From positions 46,097 through 110,096 of the forward strand of contig NZ_BAAAEI010000003.1 of the NCBI RefSeq assembly GCF_039522935.1: a stretch of DNA of 64,000 bases, read 5' to 3'. The position numbers were made by a program, and so were the translations under genes. This document shows, one piece after another, positions 9,129 to 17,714 of this stretch. The stretch is from Bowmanella denitrificans. Its GTDB lineage: Bacteria > Pseudomonadota > Gammaproteobacteria > Enterobacterales > Alteromonadaceae. The first letter of the stretch is position 1, and each line of letters opens with the position of its first letter. The notes beneath the pieces were generated by a model. That model saw nothing but the letters and a program-made list of their open reading frames with translations. It was not told the DNA's origin and did not search any database.

Positions 9129-9824
9129 CTATTCAAGGGGCGACTTTAGACTGATAGCGATGCACCAGACTTCAATATGCAAATCGACCCTGGCGCACCG
9201 CAGCGTATGACACAGACTGCTGATGGTGGTGCCGGTGGTGATGACATCATCTAATACGGCAATATGTCGGTAGGGAAGGGGTCCATTCAGGCAGAATGCG
9301 TCACGTAAATTGTGTCTGCGCTGTGCCCCCGTCAGTTCGGTCTGCGGCAACGTCGCCTTGCTGCGCCGACATAAGTGGTGGTCTACTGGAATATGACTCA
9401 GCCTGGACAATTGCCCGGCAATTTCGCCTGCCTGGTTATACCTGCGCCGCATGTAGCGACTGGCATGTAAAGGCATGGGCAATATGGCTTCAGGTAAATC
9501 TTGCCTGGCAAACAGTGTCAGGCGGTAAAACTGTTCGGCCAGAGCCTTGGCACAGAGCAACCTCTGGCTGAACTTCAATGACGTGATTAGTCGGTCCCAG
9601 GGCCACTGATAAGGGGCGCAGGCCACCAACCTTTGGTAGTTTATGTTTTCCAGACCCTGTGCAATGTCAGGCCGGTTCAACAGATTGTGTTGGTATTGAG
9701 CCAGGTTAAGTATTGGTAGATCTGCCTGGCAATGCTGGCATAACAGCGTGTGGCTGTCCTGCAAACATAGCAGGCAAGCCTGGCGGTGCATTCCCTGCAA
9801 CAAGCTTCGAATTGAAATTGGCAT
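9129..9824 (-). CDS. comF: ComF-family phosphoribosyltransferase-like protein
   Basis: A 231-residue protein with an N-terminal zinc-ribbon-like pair of CxxC motifs (CLLC and CQHC) and a C-terminal type I phosphoribosyltransferase domain. The PRPP-binding motif is visible as VLDDVITTGTT. ComF/GntX proteins are needed for DNA uptake in naturally competent bacteria and for use of DNA as a nutrient in E. coli. The gene is divergent from bioH with only 40 bases between them, the usual comF-bioH arrangement in Gammaproteobacteria. The reaction catalysed, if any, is unknown. Confidence 0.93.
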   Translation of the reverse strand: MPISIRSLLQGMHRQACLLCLQDSHTLLCQHCQADLPILNLAQYQHNLLNRPDIAQGLENINYQRLVACAPYQWPWDRLITSLKFSQRLLCAKALAEQFYRLTLFARQDLPEAILPMPLHASRYMRRRYNQAGEIAGQLSRLSHIPVDHHLCRRSKATLPQTELTGAQRRHNLRDAFCLNGPLPYRHIAVLDDVITTGTTISSLCHTLRCARVDLHIEVWCIAISLKSPLE

Positions 9825-9864
9825 CCCTGAGATTAAACTATATGGCCCTTATGAATAAGAGTAG

Positions 9865-10644
9865 ATGACTTTGTCTTTAACCTGCGACTCCATAGGCTGC
9901 GGCCCCGATATATTGTTACTGCATGGCTGGGGGCTGAATAGTGAAGTCTGGCAGCCGCTACTGGATCGTCTGCAAAGCCATTTCTGTTTTCATTTACTGG
10001 ACTTACCTGGATTTGGTGTGAATCATCAGCTTGCACCCGACCACTACAATCTGGCCACCGTAACTGAACTGGTTGCCCGGCATTTGACGCGGCCAACTGT
10101 GGTACTGGGCTGGTCTTTGGGGGGCTTGGTTGCTCAGCAGTTGGCATTACAGTATCCACAGCGGGTGCGTGCTTTAGTTTGTATAACCAGCAGCCCCAGG
10201 TTTTTAGCCGATGATAACTGGCCTGGTATCAAAGACGATGTACTTAGAGCCTTTGCCGCCCAATTGCGTTCAGACCCGGCGGCAACAGTGGAAAGATTTT
10301 TAGCCATACAGGCGCTGGGTAGTGAAAGAGCCAGGGCGGATATTCAATTGTTGAAACAGCAAATAAGCCGACGCCCAACGGCCAACCCTGTTGCTTTGAA
10401 GCAAGGCCTTAATATTCTCAGGGAAGCTGACCTTCGTCATCAGCTTAAGCAGATTGAATGTCCAACTTTACGAATTTACGGTCGCAATGACAGTTTGGTG
10501 CCAAAGGCGGCGCTGGAGCAGATTGAGGCCTTGCAACCCCAAGCCACGTCCATGTTATTTCCCAAGGCTTCGCACGCGCCTTTTATTTCCCATGCAGATG
10601 AATTCGCAGAGGCGCTGCACCATTACCTTGCAAGGTTGAGTTGA
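9865..10644 (+). CDS. bioH: Pimeloyl-ACP methyl ester carboxylesterase BioH
   Basis: A 259-residue alpha/beta hydrolase that hydrolyses pimeloyl-ACP methyl ester, ending the BioC/BioH detour of fatty acid synthesis that makes the pimelate moiety of biotin. The oxyanion segment is LHGWGLNSEVW, the nucleophile elbow GWSLGG gives S84, and D209 and H237 complete the catalytic triad at almost the same positions as in E. coli BioH. Its divergent placement next to comF supports the call. No other bio genes are in the window. Confidence 0.93.
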   Translation: MTLSLTCDSIGCGPDILLLHGWGLNSEVWQPLLDRLQSHFCFHLLDLPGFGVNHQLAPDHYNLATVTELVARHLTRPTVVLGWSLGGLVAQQLALQYPQRVRALVCITSSPRFLADDNWPGIKDDVLRAFAAQLRSDPAATVERFLAIQALGSERARADIQLLKQQISRRPTANPVALKQGLNILREADLRHQLKQIECPTLRIYGRNDSLVPKAALEQIEALQPQATSMLFPKASHAPFISHADEFAEALHHYLARLS

Positions 10645-10741
10645 CAGCTGGGTATATAAAATCACACCAAGGTGTATCCGTCAGGCTTCATTTCCTGGCA
10701 TTTCTGGTTAATAATTAGCCATGAGGTAATAGGGGTAGTCT

Positions 10742-11062
10742 ATGTCGGTGAATTTCGATAGTAATATCAATTCTGCCATTATTTCGGGTACGTTGGGTTT
10801 GCAACGTGCCTCTGATGGCATAACTCAACATTCCATCAACCTGGCCCAGCAGCAGGCCCAGTTGCGCGATCCTAAAGAAGTGCTGGCCGAAGCGGCTCAG
10901 CAGCAGATTGGCCTTAGCACTAAGTTGCTGCCCAAAGGGGGTGACAATGTGACTAATGATTTGGTCGGCCTGACCCTGAATTTACGCAATGCCCAGGCCA
11001 ATGCCAAAGTGTTGGATGTTGCGAAAGACACGGTAGGCAGGTTAATAGACGAGATTGCCTGA
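10742..11062 (+). CDS. Small flagellar-axial-like protein of unknown function
   Basis: A 106-residue helical protein with no signal peptide. Its N-terminal stretch (SAIISGTLGLQRASDGITQH) resembles the N-terminal D0 helix of flagellar rod/hook proteins. Its C-terminus (DLVGLTLNLRNAQANAKVLD) resembles their C-terminal D0 helix (compare the family pattern E-x-x-N-L-I-x-A-Q-R-A-x-x-A-N-A-K-V). Nothing lies between, so it looks like a rod protein reduced to its two terminal helices. It sits two bases before the SprA-related gene and is surely co-transcribed. No other flagellar genes are in the window, and the resemblance is by eye only. Confidence 0.7.
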   Translation: MSVNFDSNINSAIISGTLGLQRASDGITQHSINLAQQQAQLRDPKEVLAEAAQQQIGLSTKLLPKGGDNVTNDLVGLTLNLRNAQANAKVLDVAKDTVGRLIDEIA

Positions 11063-11064
11063 TT

Positions 11065-12015
11065 ATGATGAATATCGTCGCGCCAGCACTCACAGCCATT
11101 CCGCTGAACACCGCCAACTTCAATACTGAAGCGGCGCGGCGTGACAATATTGCTCGGGAAACTGTGCCACAGCTGAGCAACACCGAAAATTCAGCAGCAG
11201 AATCCGGATTGGGTTCAGAGTCTGATCGGGTAAAAACCCCAGGGCAGGCACCTCAGCCCGTTACATACGAAAAACCCCAGGCTAATCAGCAAGCGCTGGC
11301 GCAAGGTCAGAATGGTCAGAACAAAGACAACGGCGAAGATCCCAGTGCTGGTAAGCAGGATGCCAAAGATCAGCAGCAACAGAGTGCCGAACAGAAGAAA
11401 GTTGAAGAGCTGAAACAACGGGATCAGGAAGTTCGCGCTCATGAGCAAGCGCATGCCGCTACAGGAGGGCAACATGCCGGAGCACCTTCCTATGAATTCG
11501 AAACCGGACCGGATGGCAAACGTTATGCGGTAGGTGGCGAAGTGAATATCGACATCTCTGAGGAAAAATCTCCGCAGGATACATTGCGTAAGATGCAGCA
11601 GGTGAGAGCTGCCGCCCTTGCGCCGGCTGAACCCTCGCCACAAGATTTACGGGTTGCCGCTGAAGCTCAACAAAAAGCCTCGCAAGCCAGACAGGACATT
11701 GCCAGCCAATCAGCCGACAAGGCTGATCAGGCATATCAGTCGGCTTTTTCTGCAGAAGATGCTAAGCCCACAACCAATATTGCTTCTGCCCCTGAGCTGG
11801 ATGAGATTGTCGATGGCAATGTCAGTCCACCTACCCGCAAATTACAGGAAGATGATCCGGTGGCTGAAGCGGCGGGCCTGGAAAGTAGTAGTGCTGAATT
11901 TAAACAGTCTCAGGCTAGTTTGGATTTTGACATCACTGCTAGGAGTTTGCGCATTGAGAGCTTTTACCAGCAGATCTCGCAGCCAAGAGAGTATTCATTG
12001 CGACACAGTGCCTGA
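11065..12015 (+). CDS. SprA-related putative metalloprotease (CJM1_0395-type)
   Basis: A 316-residue protein of the SprA-related family. The conserved core lies at about residues 115-200: RDQEVRAHEQAHAATGGQHA contains an HExxH-like H-E-Q-A-H motif, followed by YEFETGPDGKRYAVGGEV and a helical DTLRKMQQVRAAALAPAEPS segment. The N-terminal 110 and C-terminal 115 residues are Gln/Ala/Ser-rich and look disordered. Proteolysis is predicted from the HEQAH motif and has not been demonstrated for the family here. Its partner is the preceding axial-like gene, and a strong terminator follows. Confidence 0.82.
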   Translation: MMNIVAPALTAIPLNTANFNTEAARRDNIARETVPQLSNTENSAAESGLGSESDRVKTPGQAPQPVTYEKPQANQQALAQGQNGQNKDNGEDPSAGKQDAKDQQQQSAEQKKVEELKQRDQEVRAHEQAHAATGGQHAGAPSYEFETGPDGKRYAVGGEVNIDISEEKSPQDTLRKMQQVRAAALAPAEPSPQDLRVAAEAQQKASQARQDIASQSADKADQAYQSAFSAEDAKPTTNIASAPELDEIVDGNVSPPTRKLQEDDPVAEAAGLESSSAEFKQSQASLDFDITARSLRIESFYQQISQPREYSLRHSA

Positions 12016-12020
12016 ATAAA

Positions 12021-12048
12021 CAACAACGCCCCGGATGGGGCGTTGTTG
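12021..12048. terminator. Bidirectional rho-independent terminator
   Basis: A perfect 12-bp stem (CAACAACGCCCC / GGGGCGTTGTTG) with a GGAT loop sits between the convergent SprA-related and tex genes. T-rich sequence follows on the plus strand (TTTG) and on the minus strand (TTTATTC), so it can serve both genes. Confidence 0.9.
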
Positions 12049-12056
12049 TTTGTGCT

Positions 12057-14390
12057 TCAGGATTTTTTAGCTTTGGCAAACGCTTCGGCCAGGGCATTAC
12101 CCATCGCGCTATTGGCAGGTTGCGCCGCTCTTTGCGGTTTCGCTTGTTGGTGACGCTGGCCACCTTGTGGCTTGGCACCTCTTTCTGGTTTGGTTGCAGA
12201 TTGTCTTGGTTGCGACTGCTTGGACGTAGGTTCATCATTCAGGCGCATACTGAAAGAGATGCGGTTTCGCGCGACATCCACCTCCATCACCTTCACCTTA
12301 ACAATATCCCCGGCTTTGACGACTTCCCTTGGGTCTGAAATAAATTTATCTGTCATCGCAGAGATATGCACCAGACCATCCTGATGCACGCCCACATCGA
12401 CAAATGCGCCAAAGTTGGCCACGTTACTGACCACGCCTTCGAGGATCATGCCGGGTTTCAGGTCGCTAACCTGTTCAACCCCTTCCTTAAAGGTGGCGGT
12501 TTTAAACTCTGGACGGGGGTCACGTCCGGGCTTGTCCAATTCCGCCAGAATGTCAGTGATAGTGGGAATACCAAAGGTATCATTGGCAAAGTCCGCCGGT
12601 TTTAAGGATTTTAGTAAATCCTTATTGCCCATCAGTGCCACAACCTCAGCGCCGGCACTTTGACTGATATGTTTGACCAGCTCATAGGCTTCGGGGTGCA
12701 CAGCGGATGCATCCAAGGGATTGTCTCCACCAACCACTCGCAAGAAGCCAGCCGCCTGTTCAAAGGCTTTAGGCCCCAGCCGTTCCACTTTCAAAAGTTG
12801 TTTGCGGTCTTTAAAGGCACCATTCTGGTCGCGGTAGCCGACAATATTCTGTGCCAGGGTGCGATTCAAACCGGAGACATAACTAAGCAGGGCAGGGGAA
12901 GCCATATTCACATCCACACCCACTGCGTTTACGCAATCCTCAACTACAGTATCCAGTGATTTGCCCAACTGACTTTGACTGACGTCGTGCTGGTACTGGC
13001 CAACGCCAATGGCCTTGGGTTCAATTTTTACCAATTCTGCTAAGGGGTCTTGCAGGCGGCGGGCGATGGACACCGCACCTCGCAATGACACATCCATTCC
13101 CGGCAACTCGTTTGATGCCAGTTCAGAGGCTGAGTAAACAGATGCGCCAGCTTCGCTGACCATGATTTTATTGATCTTCAAATCAGGCAGGGCTTTGACG
13201 ACTTCGGCAGCAAGCTTATCGGTTTCCCTGGACGCTGTACCATTGCCGATACTGATCAACTGGACTTTATGCTGCTGGCACATGGACGCCAGGGTACGCA
13301 CCGATTTATCCCACTGATTCTGTGGAGCATGGGGATAAATAGTGTTAGTTGCCAGTACCTTACCGGTGTTATCTACTACGGCTACTTTTACGCCAGTACG
13401 CAGACCGGGGTCCAGTCCCATGGTGACCTTGGCGCCAGCTGGAGCGGCCATCAGCAGGTCCTTCAGATTGTTGGCAAACACACTGATCGCTTCCAGTTCG
13501 GCTTTTTCGCGTAAGGTACCAAAGAGTTCATTTTCCATATGTAGCAGGATTTTCACCCGCCAGGTCCATTGCACCACGCTTTGCAGCCATTTGTCTGCGG
13601 CCCGGCCGCTATCACGTATCCCCAGATGTTGGGCGATAATGTTTTCACACTGAGAACTGCGATCGCCTTCTTCATTCGCTGGATCGGCGTTCATCGATAC
13701 CTGCAGCAGGCCTTCATTACGTCCACGGAACATCGCCAGGGCACGATGTGAAGGGGTTTTGCCCAGTAATTCACTATGTTCAAAATAGTCAGAGTATTTC
13801 GCCGCTTCTTTTTCTTTTCCTGGCGCTACACAGCTTTGAATATGTGCTTCACGGTTCAGGTGCAGACGAATTTTCTGCAGCAGCTCTGCGTCTTCGGCAA
13901 AGCGCTCCATAAGGATATAACGAGCGCCCTCCAACGCAGCCTTAGTATCAGCCACTTCGTTACTGAGATACTGGGTCGCCAGTGTTTCTGGATCCTGGTC
14001 GGGATTGTCAAACAAACTGTTCGCCAGGGGTTCCAAGCCCGCCTCAATGGCAATTTGCCCTTTGGTACGACGCTTTGGCTTATAGGGTAGGTATAGGTCT
14101 TCCAGCTCGGTCTTGTTATCCACTGCCAGGATTTTAGCTTCCAGCTCAGCCGTCAGCTTCTGCTGTTCACCGATAGATTTGAGAATCACCTGACGGCGGT
14201 CCTCCAGTTCACGCAGATAGCCCAATCGTTGTTCCAGGGTTCTTAACTGCGCATCATCCAAGCCGTTGGTGGCTTCCTTTCGATAACGGGCTATAAAGGG
14301 CACTGTGGCGCCGTCGTCCAGCAAGGCTACTGCGGCCTGGACCTGGTGAGGAGAAACGGAGAGTTCTGAGGCAATTTTTTCTATGATCAT
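12057..14390 (-). CDS. tex: Tex-family transcription accessory protein / S1 RNA-binding protein
   Basis: A 777-residue RNA-binding protein with Tex architecture: N-terminal helix-turn-helix region, YqgF/RuvC-like domain around residues 320-450 (MGLDPGLRTGVKVAVVD), helix-hairpin-helix region around 490-560, and a C-terminal S1 domain (about 640-715, GMILEGVVSNVANFGAFVDV), then a basic Gln-rich tail. The start at 14390 gives MIIEKIASELS, the conserved N-terminus, with AAGG upstream. A longer frame of 34 more codons exists but does not look conserved. Tex binds structured RNA and affects transcription and RNA processing. Confidence 0.95.
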   Translation of the reverse strand: MIIEKIASELSVSPHQVQAAVALLDDGATVPFIARYRKEATNGLDDAQLRTLEQRLGYLRELEDRRQVILKSIGEQQKLTAELEAKILAVDNKTELEDLYLPYKPKRRTKGQIAIEAGLEPLANSLFDNPDQDPETLATQYLSNEVADTKAALEGARYILMERFAEDAELLQKIRLHLNREAHIQSCVAPGKEKEAAKYSDYFEHSELLGKTPSHRALAMFRGRNEGLLQVSMNADPANEEGDRSSQCENIIAQHLGIRDSGRAADKWLQSVVQWTWRVKILLHMENELFGTLREKAELEAISVFANNLKDLLMAAPAGAKVTMGLDPGLRTGVKVAVVDNTGKVLATNTIYPHAPQNQWDKSVRTLASMCQQHKVQLISIGNGTASRETDKLAAEVVKALPDLKINKIMVSEAGASVYSASELASNELPGMDVSLRGAVSIARRLQDPLAELVKIEPKAIGVGQYQHDVSQSQLGKSLDTVVEDCVNAVGVDVNMASPALLSYVSGLNRTLAQNIVGYRDQNGAFKDRKQLLKVERLGPKAFEQAAGFLRVVGGDNPLDASAVHPEAYELVKHISQSAGAEVVALMGNKDLLKSLKPADFANDTFGIPTITDILAELDKPGRDPRPEFKTATFKEGVEQVSDLKPGMILEGVVSNVANFGAFVDVGVHQDGLVHISAMTDKFISDPREVVKAGDIVKVKVMEVDVARNRISFSMRLNDEPTSKQSQPRQSATKPERGAKPQGGQRHQQAKPQRAAQPANSAMGNALAEAFAKAKKS

Positions 14391-14567
14391 GGGGTGCCTT
14401 GCTGGCTTTAGACAAAAATAAACAGGGCCTTTATAAGGGCTATACAGGGAAAATTCCAGTCTGCATGGGATGATTGTGTGGAAAAAACACAATGTGAGGC
14501 CGGTATTGGCGTTTCGATCACAACAGTGTCTTATTCTGTATGGTCAGTCCGGGGTAATAACAGTCGG

Positions 14568-15053
14568 CTAATTTGCTGTTTCGCTTGTATATTGAATAGC
14601 CACAACGAACCATTGTTTGCGACCTGTTGGCGTTTCTACCCAGGCTTCGTCGTCTACCTCTTTTTTTAGCAGGGCTCTGGCCATAGGCGAATCTATAGAG
14701 ATATAGTCTTTACGCGCATAGATTTCATCCGGCCCCACAATGCGAAACTTGAGCAACTCCCCTTGCTCATTTTCCACTTCCACCCAGGCACCAAAGAACA
14801 CTTTGCCCTGCTGTTGAGGGGAGTAATCTACCACCTTGATAATCTCAAGGCGCTTACGTATATATCTGACGCGTCTGTCTATCTCACGCAGAAGCTTTTT
14901 GTTGTACTGGTAATCCGCATTTTCGCTGCGATCACCCAGGCTGGCTGCCCAAGCCACCTTCTTGGTGACTTCGGGGCGCTTCTCTCGCCATAAATGATCC
15001 AGCTCCTGCTTGAGACTATTGAAGCCTTCTCTGGTGATAAGGTTGGTTTTCAT
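14568..15053 (-). CDS. greB: Transcription elongation factor GreB
   Basis: A 161-residue protein that rescues backtracked RNA polymerase by stimulating transcript cleavage in the secondary channel. The N-terminal coiled coil contains the acidic tip in LGDRSENADYQYNKK (D and E that coordinate Mg2+), and the C-terminal FKBP-like domain follows (RIVGPDEIYARKDYISIDSP). The motif order and the YQYNKK signature favour GreB over GreA. The start at 15053 (MKTNLITREG) matches the family, and the frame extends 21 codons upstream without homology. It is next to tex in the same orientation, 177 bases downstream in the genome map. Confidence 0.94.
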   Translation of the reverse strand: MKTNLITREGFNSLKQELDHLWREKRPEVTKKVAWAASLGDRSENADYQYNKKLLREIDRRVRYIRKRLEIIKVVDYSPQQQGKVFFGAWVEVENEQGELLKFRIVGPDEIYARKDYISIDSPMARALLKKEVDDEAWVETPTGRKQWFVVAIQYTSETAN

Positions 15054-15116
15054 AGGGATGCTAATTTTGGTACCACTGATGGCGCATGTTATAGCCTCTA
15101 GTCTGAATAATGTCAC

Positions 15117-15421
15117 TATAACTTAGGGGCAATCTAAGGCGGACTTTTATGACAAAAATGTTTCAAAATCACAAGGCAAAAAAGCCGTGATCTTCTACAC
15201 TAAAACTGAGGTAACGGCAGAGCGATATGGTGGTCAAGAGCCTTTCAAACTGCTTGAGTTACCGCTGACGCATCTGACCATGCTACTGGGTTTGATGCTT
15301 AACATCTTGTCATTGAAACTGAGCTGAGTAGCGAACAAATTGGCAAACGAGTAACCGGCATCAATGCCGGCCCACGTCACCCGTATAACGGGTATTGCAA
15401 TGAAGGACCCAAGGTTCAGCA
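15117..15421. other. Intergenic region without an assignable gene, next to an assembly gap
   Basis: About 300 bases between greB and the N-run. There are two open stretches on the plus strand in different frames. Codons 15127-15327 end in TGA and read ...KKAVIFYTKTEVTAERYGG..., and a second frame from about 15304 runs open into the gap (...IGKRVTGINAGPRHPYNGYC). Neither is recognised. Two short hairpins lie at the right end: CCGGCATCAATGCCGG and ACCCGTATAACGGGT. This could be a decayed gene, a gene cut by the gap, or non-coding sequence. Confidence 0.4.
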
Positions 15422-15478
15422 NNNNNNNNNNNNNNNNNNNNNNNNNNNNNNNNNNNNNNNNNNNNNNNNNNNNNNNNN
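15422..15478. other. Assembly gap (57 N)
   Basis: A run of 57 unknown bases. It removes the 3' end of the FKBP gene on the minus strand. The true length of the missing sequence, and whether the two flanks are correctly joined, cannot be judged from the window. Confidence 0.99.
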
Positions 15479-16198
15479 AATGCCTAACAACTCAACTTCA
15501 AATACCAGAGTTGAGTTGGGGGTAATCGAGCCTGTTGAACGTTTGCCGTAGGCAAGTTCAGAGGGGATAAAGAACTTGAACTTGGAACCGACGTTCATCA
15601 GTTGCACGCCTTCAGTCCAGCCGGCAATAACCCGGTTCAGTGGGAATACGGCTGGCTCGCCACGCTTATAAGACGAGTCAAACTCAGTTCCGTCCAACAG
15701 GGTGCCCTGATAATGTACCTGCACGGTATCTTCAGCTTTAGGTTTGGCACCTTCGCCCTGCGTGATCACTTCATATTGCAGACCGGATTCTGTTACGACC
15801 ACGCCTTCGCGTTTAGCATTTTCAGCCAGGAAAGCCTTACCTGCTTCAATATTGGCAGCAGCAGCTTCTTCCTGTTTGGCCTGCTGCTTCTCATTGACCT
15901 GTGCGTCCAGTGCCGTCAGTACTGCCTGGATGTCTTCCTGTGTCAGTTTAGACTCAGCGGTCAGGGCATCTTTGAAGCCTTTAATCACTAGCTCGCGATC
16001 CAGCTTAATATTGACATCGTCCTGCATGTCCAGTTTTTGGTCAATAAACTGCCCCACCGACACCCCAAGACCATATGCCTGCTTTTGTTCCTGGCTTTCC
16101 AGCGCAACGTTTGGTTCATTGGGTTTGGCAGCTTCCTGTTGGCAGGCTGTCAGGGTCAGGGCGGATAGCACCAGGGTAGCTAAAGCGGTCTTTTTCAT
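15479..16198 (-). CDS. FKBP-type peptidyl-prolyl isomerase, lipoprotein (3' end lost in gap)
   Basis: A FkpA/Mip-like isomerase of which 240 residues are readable. The N-terminus MKKTALATLVLSALTLTAC carries a lipobox (LTAC, lipidated C19), so it is probably membrane-anchored in the periplasm. A helical dimerisation domain (about 35-125) precedes the FKBP domain (about 140-240), with VQVHYQGTLLDGTEFDSSY, VIAGWTEGVQLM and FFIPSELAYG. The last readable residues (FEVELLGI) are the normal end of the family, so only a few codons are missing. GGAG upstream supports the start at 16198. It assists folding of envelope proteins. Confidence 0.92.
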
Positions 16199-16453
16199 TA
16201 AAGTCTCCAGTGAGTATGTGTTATCTAATTTTGTTTGGCATGCATTGAACTGCACTAATCAGCACGCAGTAAAATGACGCCGCAGCGAATTCCGAACTTT
16301 GAGGGGCGACAAGCGAGAAAGTTTCCTGTTTGCCGCAAAGAAGGTAGTTCCGCAGTCAGGATATCCCGGTTTCCCCCCACTGTGCTGGACAGTTAACGGG
16401 ACATTGGGCTTATACTAAACCCATAAAAGTAAAAGCGAAACCTAAAGGACGTT

Positions 16454-17422
16454 ATGCGCCAAAGCCTGTTGTTCGGATTGTTTGTCTTGCTGTTGACTGG
16501 TTGTTCGATTCCAGGCAGCACGCCAGTGGCGTCTTATGAACATGCTCCGGGCGGCGCCATGGCAGCGGCTATTGCGGTTAATGCCAACATGGTAGTGGTG
16601 TCTTCGGTGGAAAACGGTATCAGCGTCTGGGATGTTGAAAAGCAGAACTTACGCTATCAATGGCGTCATCAGGGCGAGGGTAACAATCTGGTGGCTACCA
16701 CAAGGATTGCGTTTGATGGCAGCTATGTGGTGACGTCCGACCGCGAAGCCTTTGCACTTTGGAGTCTCCAGAGCGGTGAGCCTGTGGGGTTCTGGCGAAT
16801 TGACGAATCCAGCATTCGCGATATTGCGGTATCGGATCAGGGGCGGGCTATTTTGGTTGGCCGCGGTAATGGCAAAGTGATGTTGTTTGAGCCGCAAACT
16901 GGCCGACGTCTGGAATTTCTTGGTCATCAGGAAAAGATCAACAGCGTCGATCTGTCACCCAATGGTTTTTACGCTTTGACCGGTGGCAGTGACTTTATGG
17001 CCTACCTGTGGGATACCCGCAGTGGCCAGGTGCTCTATAGTTTTACCCACACCAGTCGTGTTACCAAAGTCGCTCTGGATTATCAGGGGCGCTATGCTTT
17101 TACGGCGGATAGCAAGAATAATGCAAGAATCTGGGATCTTCGCAGTGGGGACCAGATCAGCAAATTACATTATTTACAAAGGCAGAAAATATTTTCTGCC
17201 GCCCGGTTTTCTGCCGACGGCAAGTATCTGCTAACCGGCTCCCCTTCCCGCGGCCTCAGCCTGTGGGATGTTAAAAGTGGTGATGAAGTAAGCAGTTGGA
17301 TGGTCACACCCAAGCAAGGTAGCCGGCCACAAAGCGCCGTAGTGTATGATGTGGCTTTTATGCCGGACAACAAGGTCATGTCGCATAGCAGCAGCGGCCT
17401 GACTGAAGTCTGGTCTTATTAA
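16454..17422 (+). CDS. WD40-repeat lipoprotein
   Basis: A 322-residue protein with a lipoprotein signal (FGLFVLLLTGC, lipidated C17). The rest consists of WD40-like beta-propeller blades with recurring ISVWDVE, ALWSLQSG, YLWDTRSGQ, ARIWDLRSGD and LSLWDVKSGD ends. It is likely a periplasm-facing or outer-membrane-attached scaffold. A TATACT -10-like hexamer lies about 30 bases before the start. It is followed 18 bases later by slyX, and with the FKBP gene upstream forms the slyX-FKBP neighbourhood seen in related bacteria. The binding partner is unknown. Confidence 0.85.
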   Translation: MRQSLLFGLFVLLLTGCSIPGSTPVASYEHAPGGAMAAAIAVNANMVVVSSVENGISVWDVEKQNLRYQWRHQGEGNNLVATTRIAFDGSYVVTSDREAFALWSLQSGEPVGFWRIDESSIRDIAVSDQGRAILVGRGNGKVMLFEPQTGRRLEFLGHQEKINSVDLSPNGFYALTGGSDFMAYLWDTRSGQVLYSFTHTSRVTKVALDYQGRYAFTADSKNNARIWDLRSGDQISKLHYLQRQKIFSAARFSADGKYLLTGSPSRGLSLWDVKSGDEVSSWMVTPKQGSRPQSAVVYDVAFMPDNKVMSHSSSGLTEVWSY

Positions 17423-17440
17423 GCCGGCAAGGGGCAAAGT

Positions 17441-17656
17441 ATGCATAATGAGTTAGTGCAGGATATTGAATTGTTGCAAACCAAGGTGGCCTTTCAGGAA
17501 GACACCATTGAAAAACTCAGCCAGGCGCTGGTGGATCAACAAAAACAACTGCATGCATTACAGTTTCAAATGAAGCATGTGATTGACCGGCTGAAGCAAC
17601 AGCCAGTGTCGAATATTGCCAGTGAATCTGAAGAGACACCACCGCCGCACTACTGA
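17441..17656 (+). CDS. slyX: SlyX family protein
   Basis: A 71-residue predicted coiled coil (residues 5-55: VAFQEDTIEKLSQALVDQQ) with the family's C-terminal PPHY ending. SlyX proteins are widespread in Gammaproteobacteria, usually close to slyD or fkpA, and have no defined function. Here the gene follows a WD40 lipoprotein and the FKBP gene lies just upstream on the opposite strand, matching that context. The spacing of 18 bases suggests co-transcription with the WD40 gene. Confidence 0.93.
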   Translation: MHNELVQDIELLQTKVAFQEDTIEKLSQALVDQQKQLHALQFQMKHVIDRLKQQPVSNIASESEETPPPHY

Positions 17657-17714
17657 GTTTTTACACAAGCGGCGCAGACCAGATTCAAAAACAACAAGGG
17701 GTGGGAAGATTGCG

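Noticed and set aside
12057..14492. Longer Tex start at 14492
   Set aside because: The extra 34 residues do not resemble Tex N-termini, while ATG at 14390 gives the conserved MIIEKIA start with a ribosome site.
15744..16277. 177-codon plus-strand ORF rich in Ser and Cys
   Set aside because: It is antisense to the FKBP lipoprotein gene. The Ser/Cys-rich composition is typical of an antisense shadow frame.
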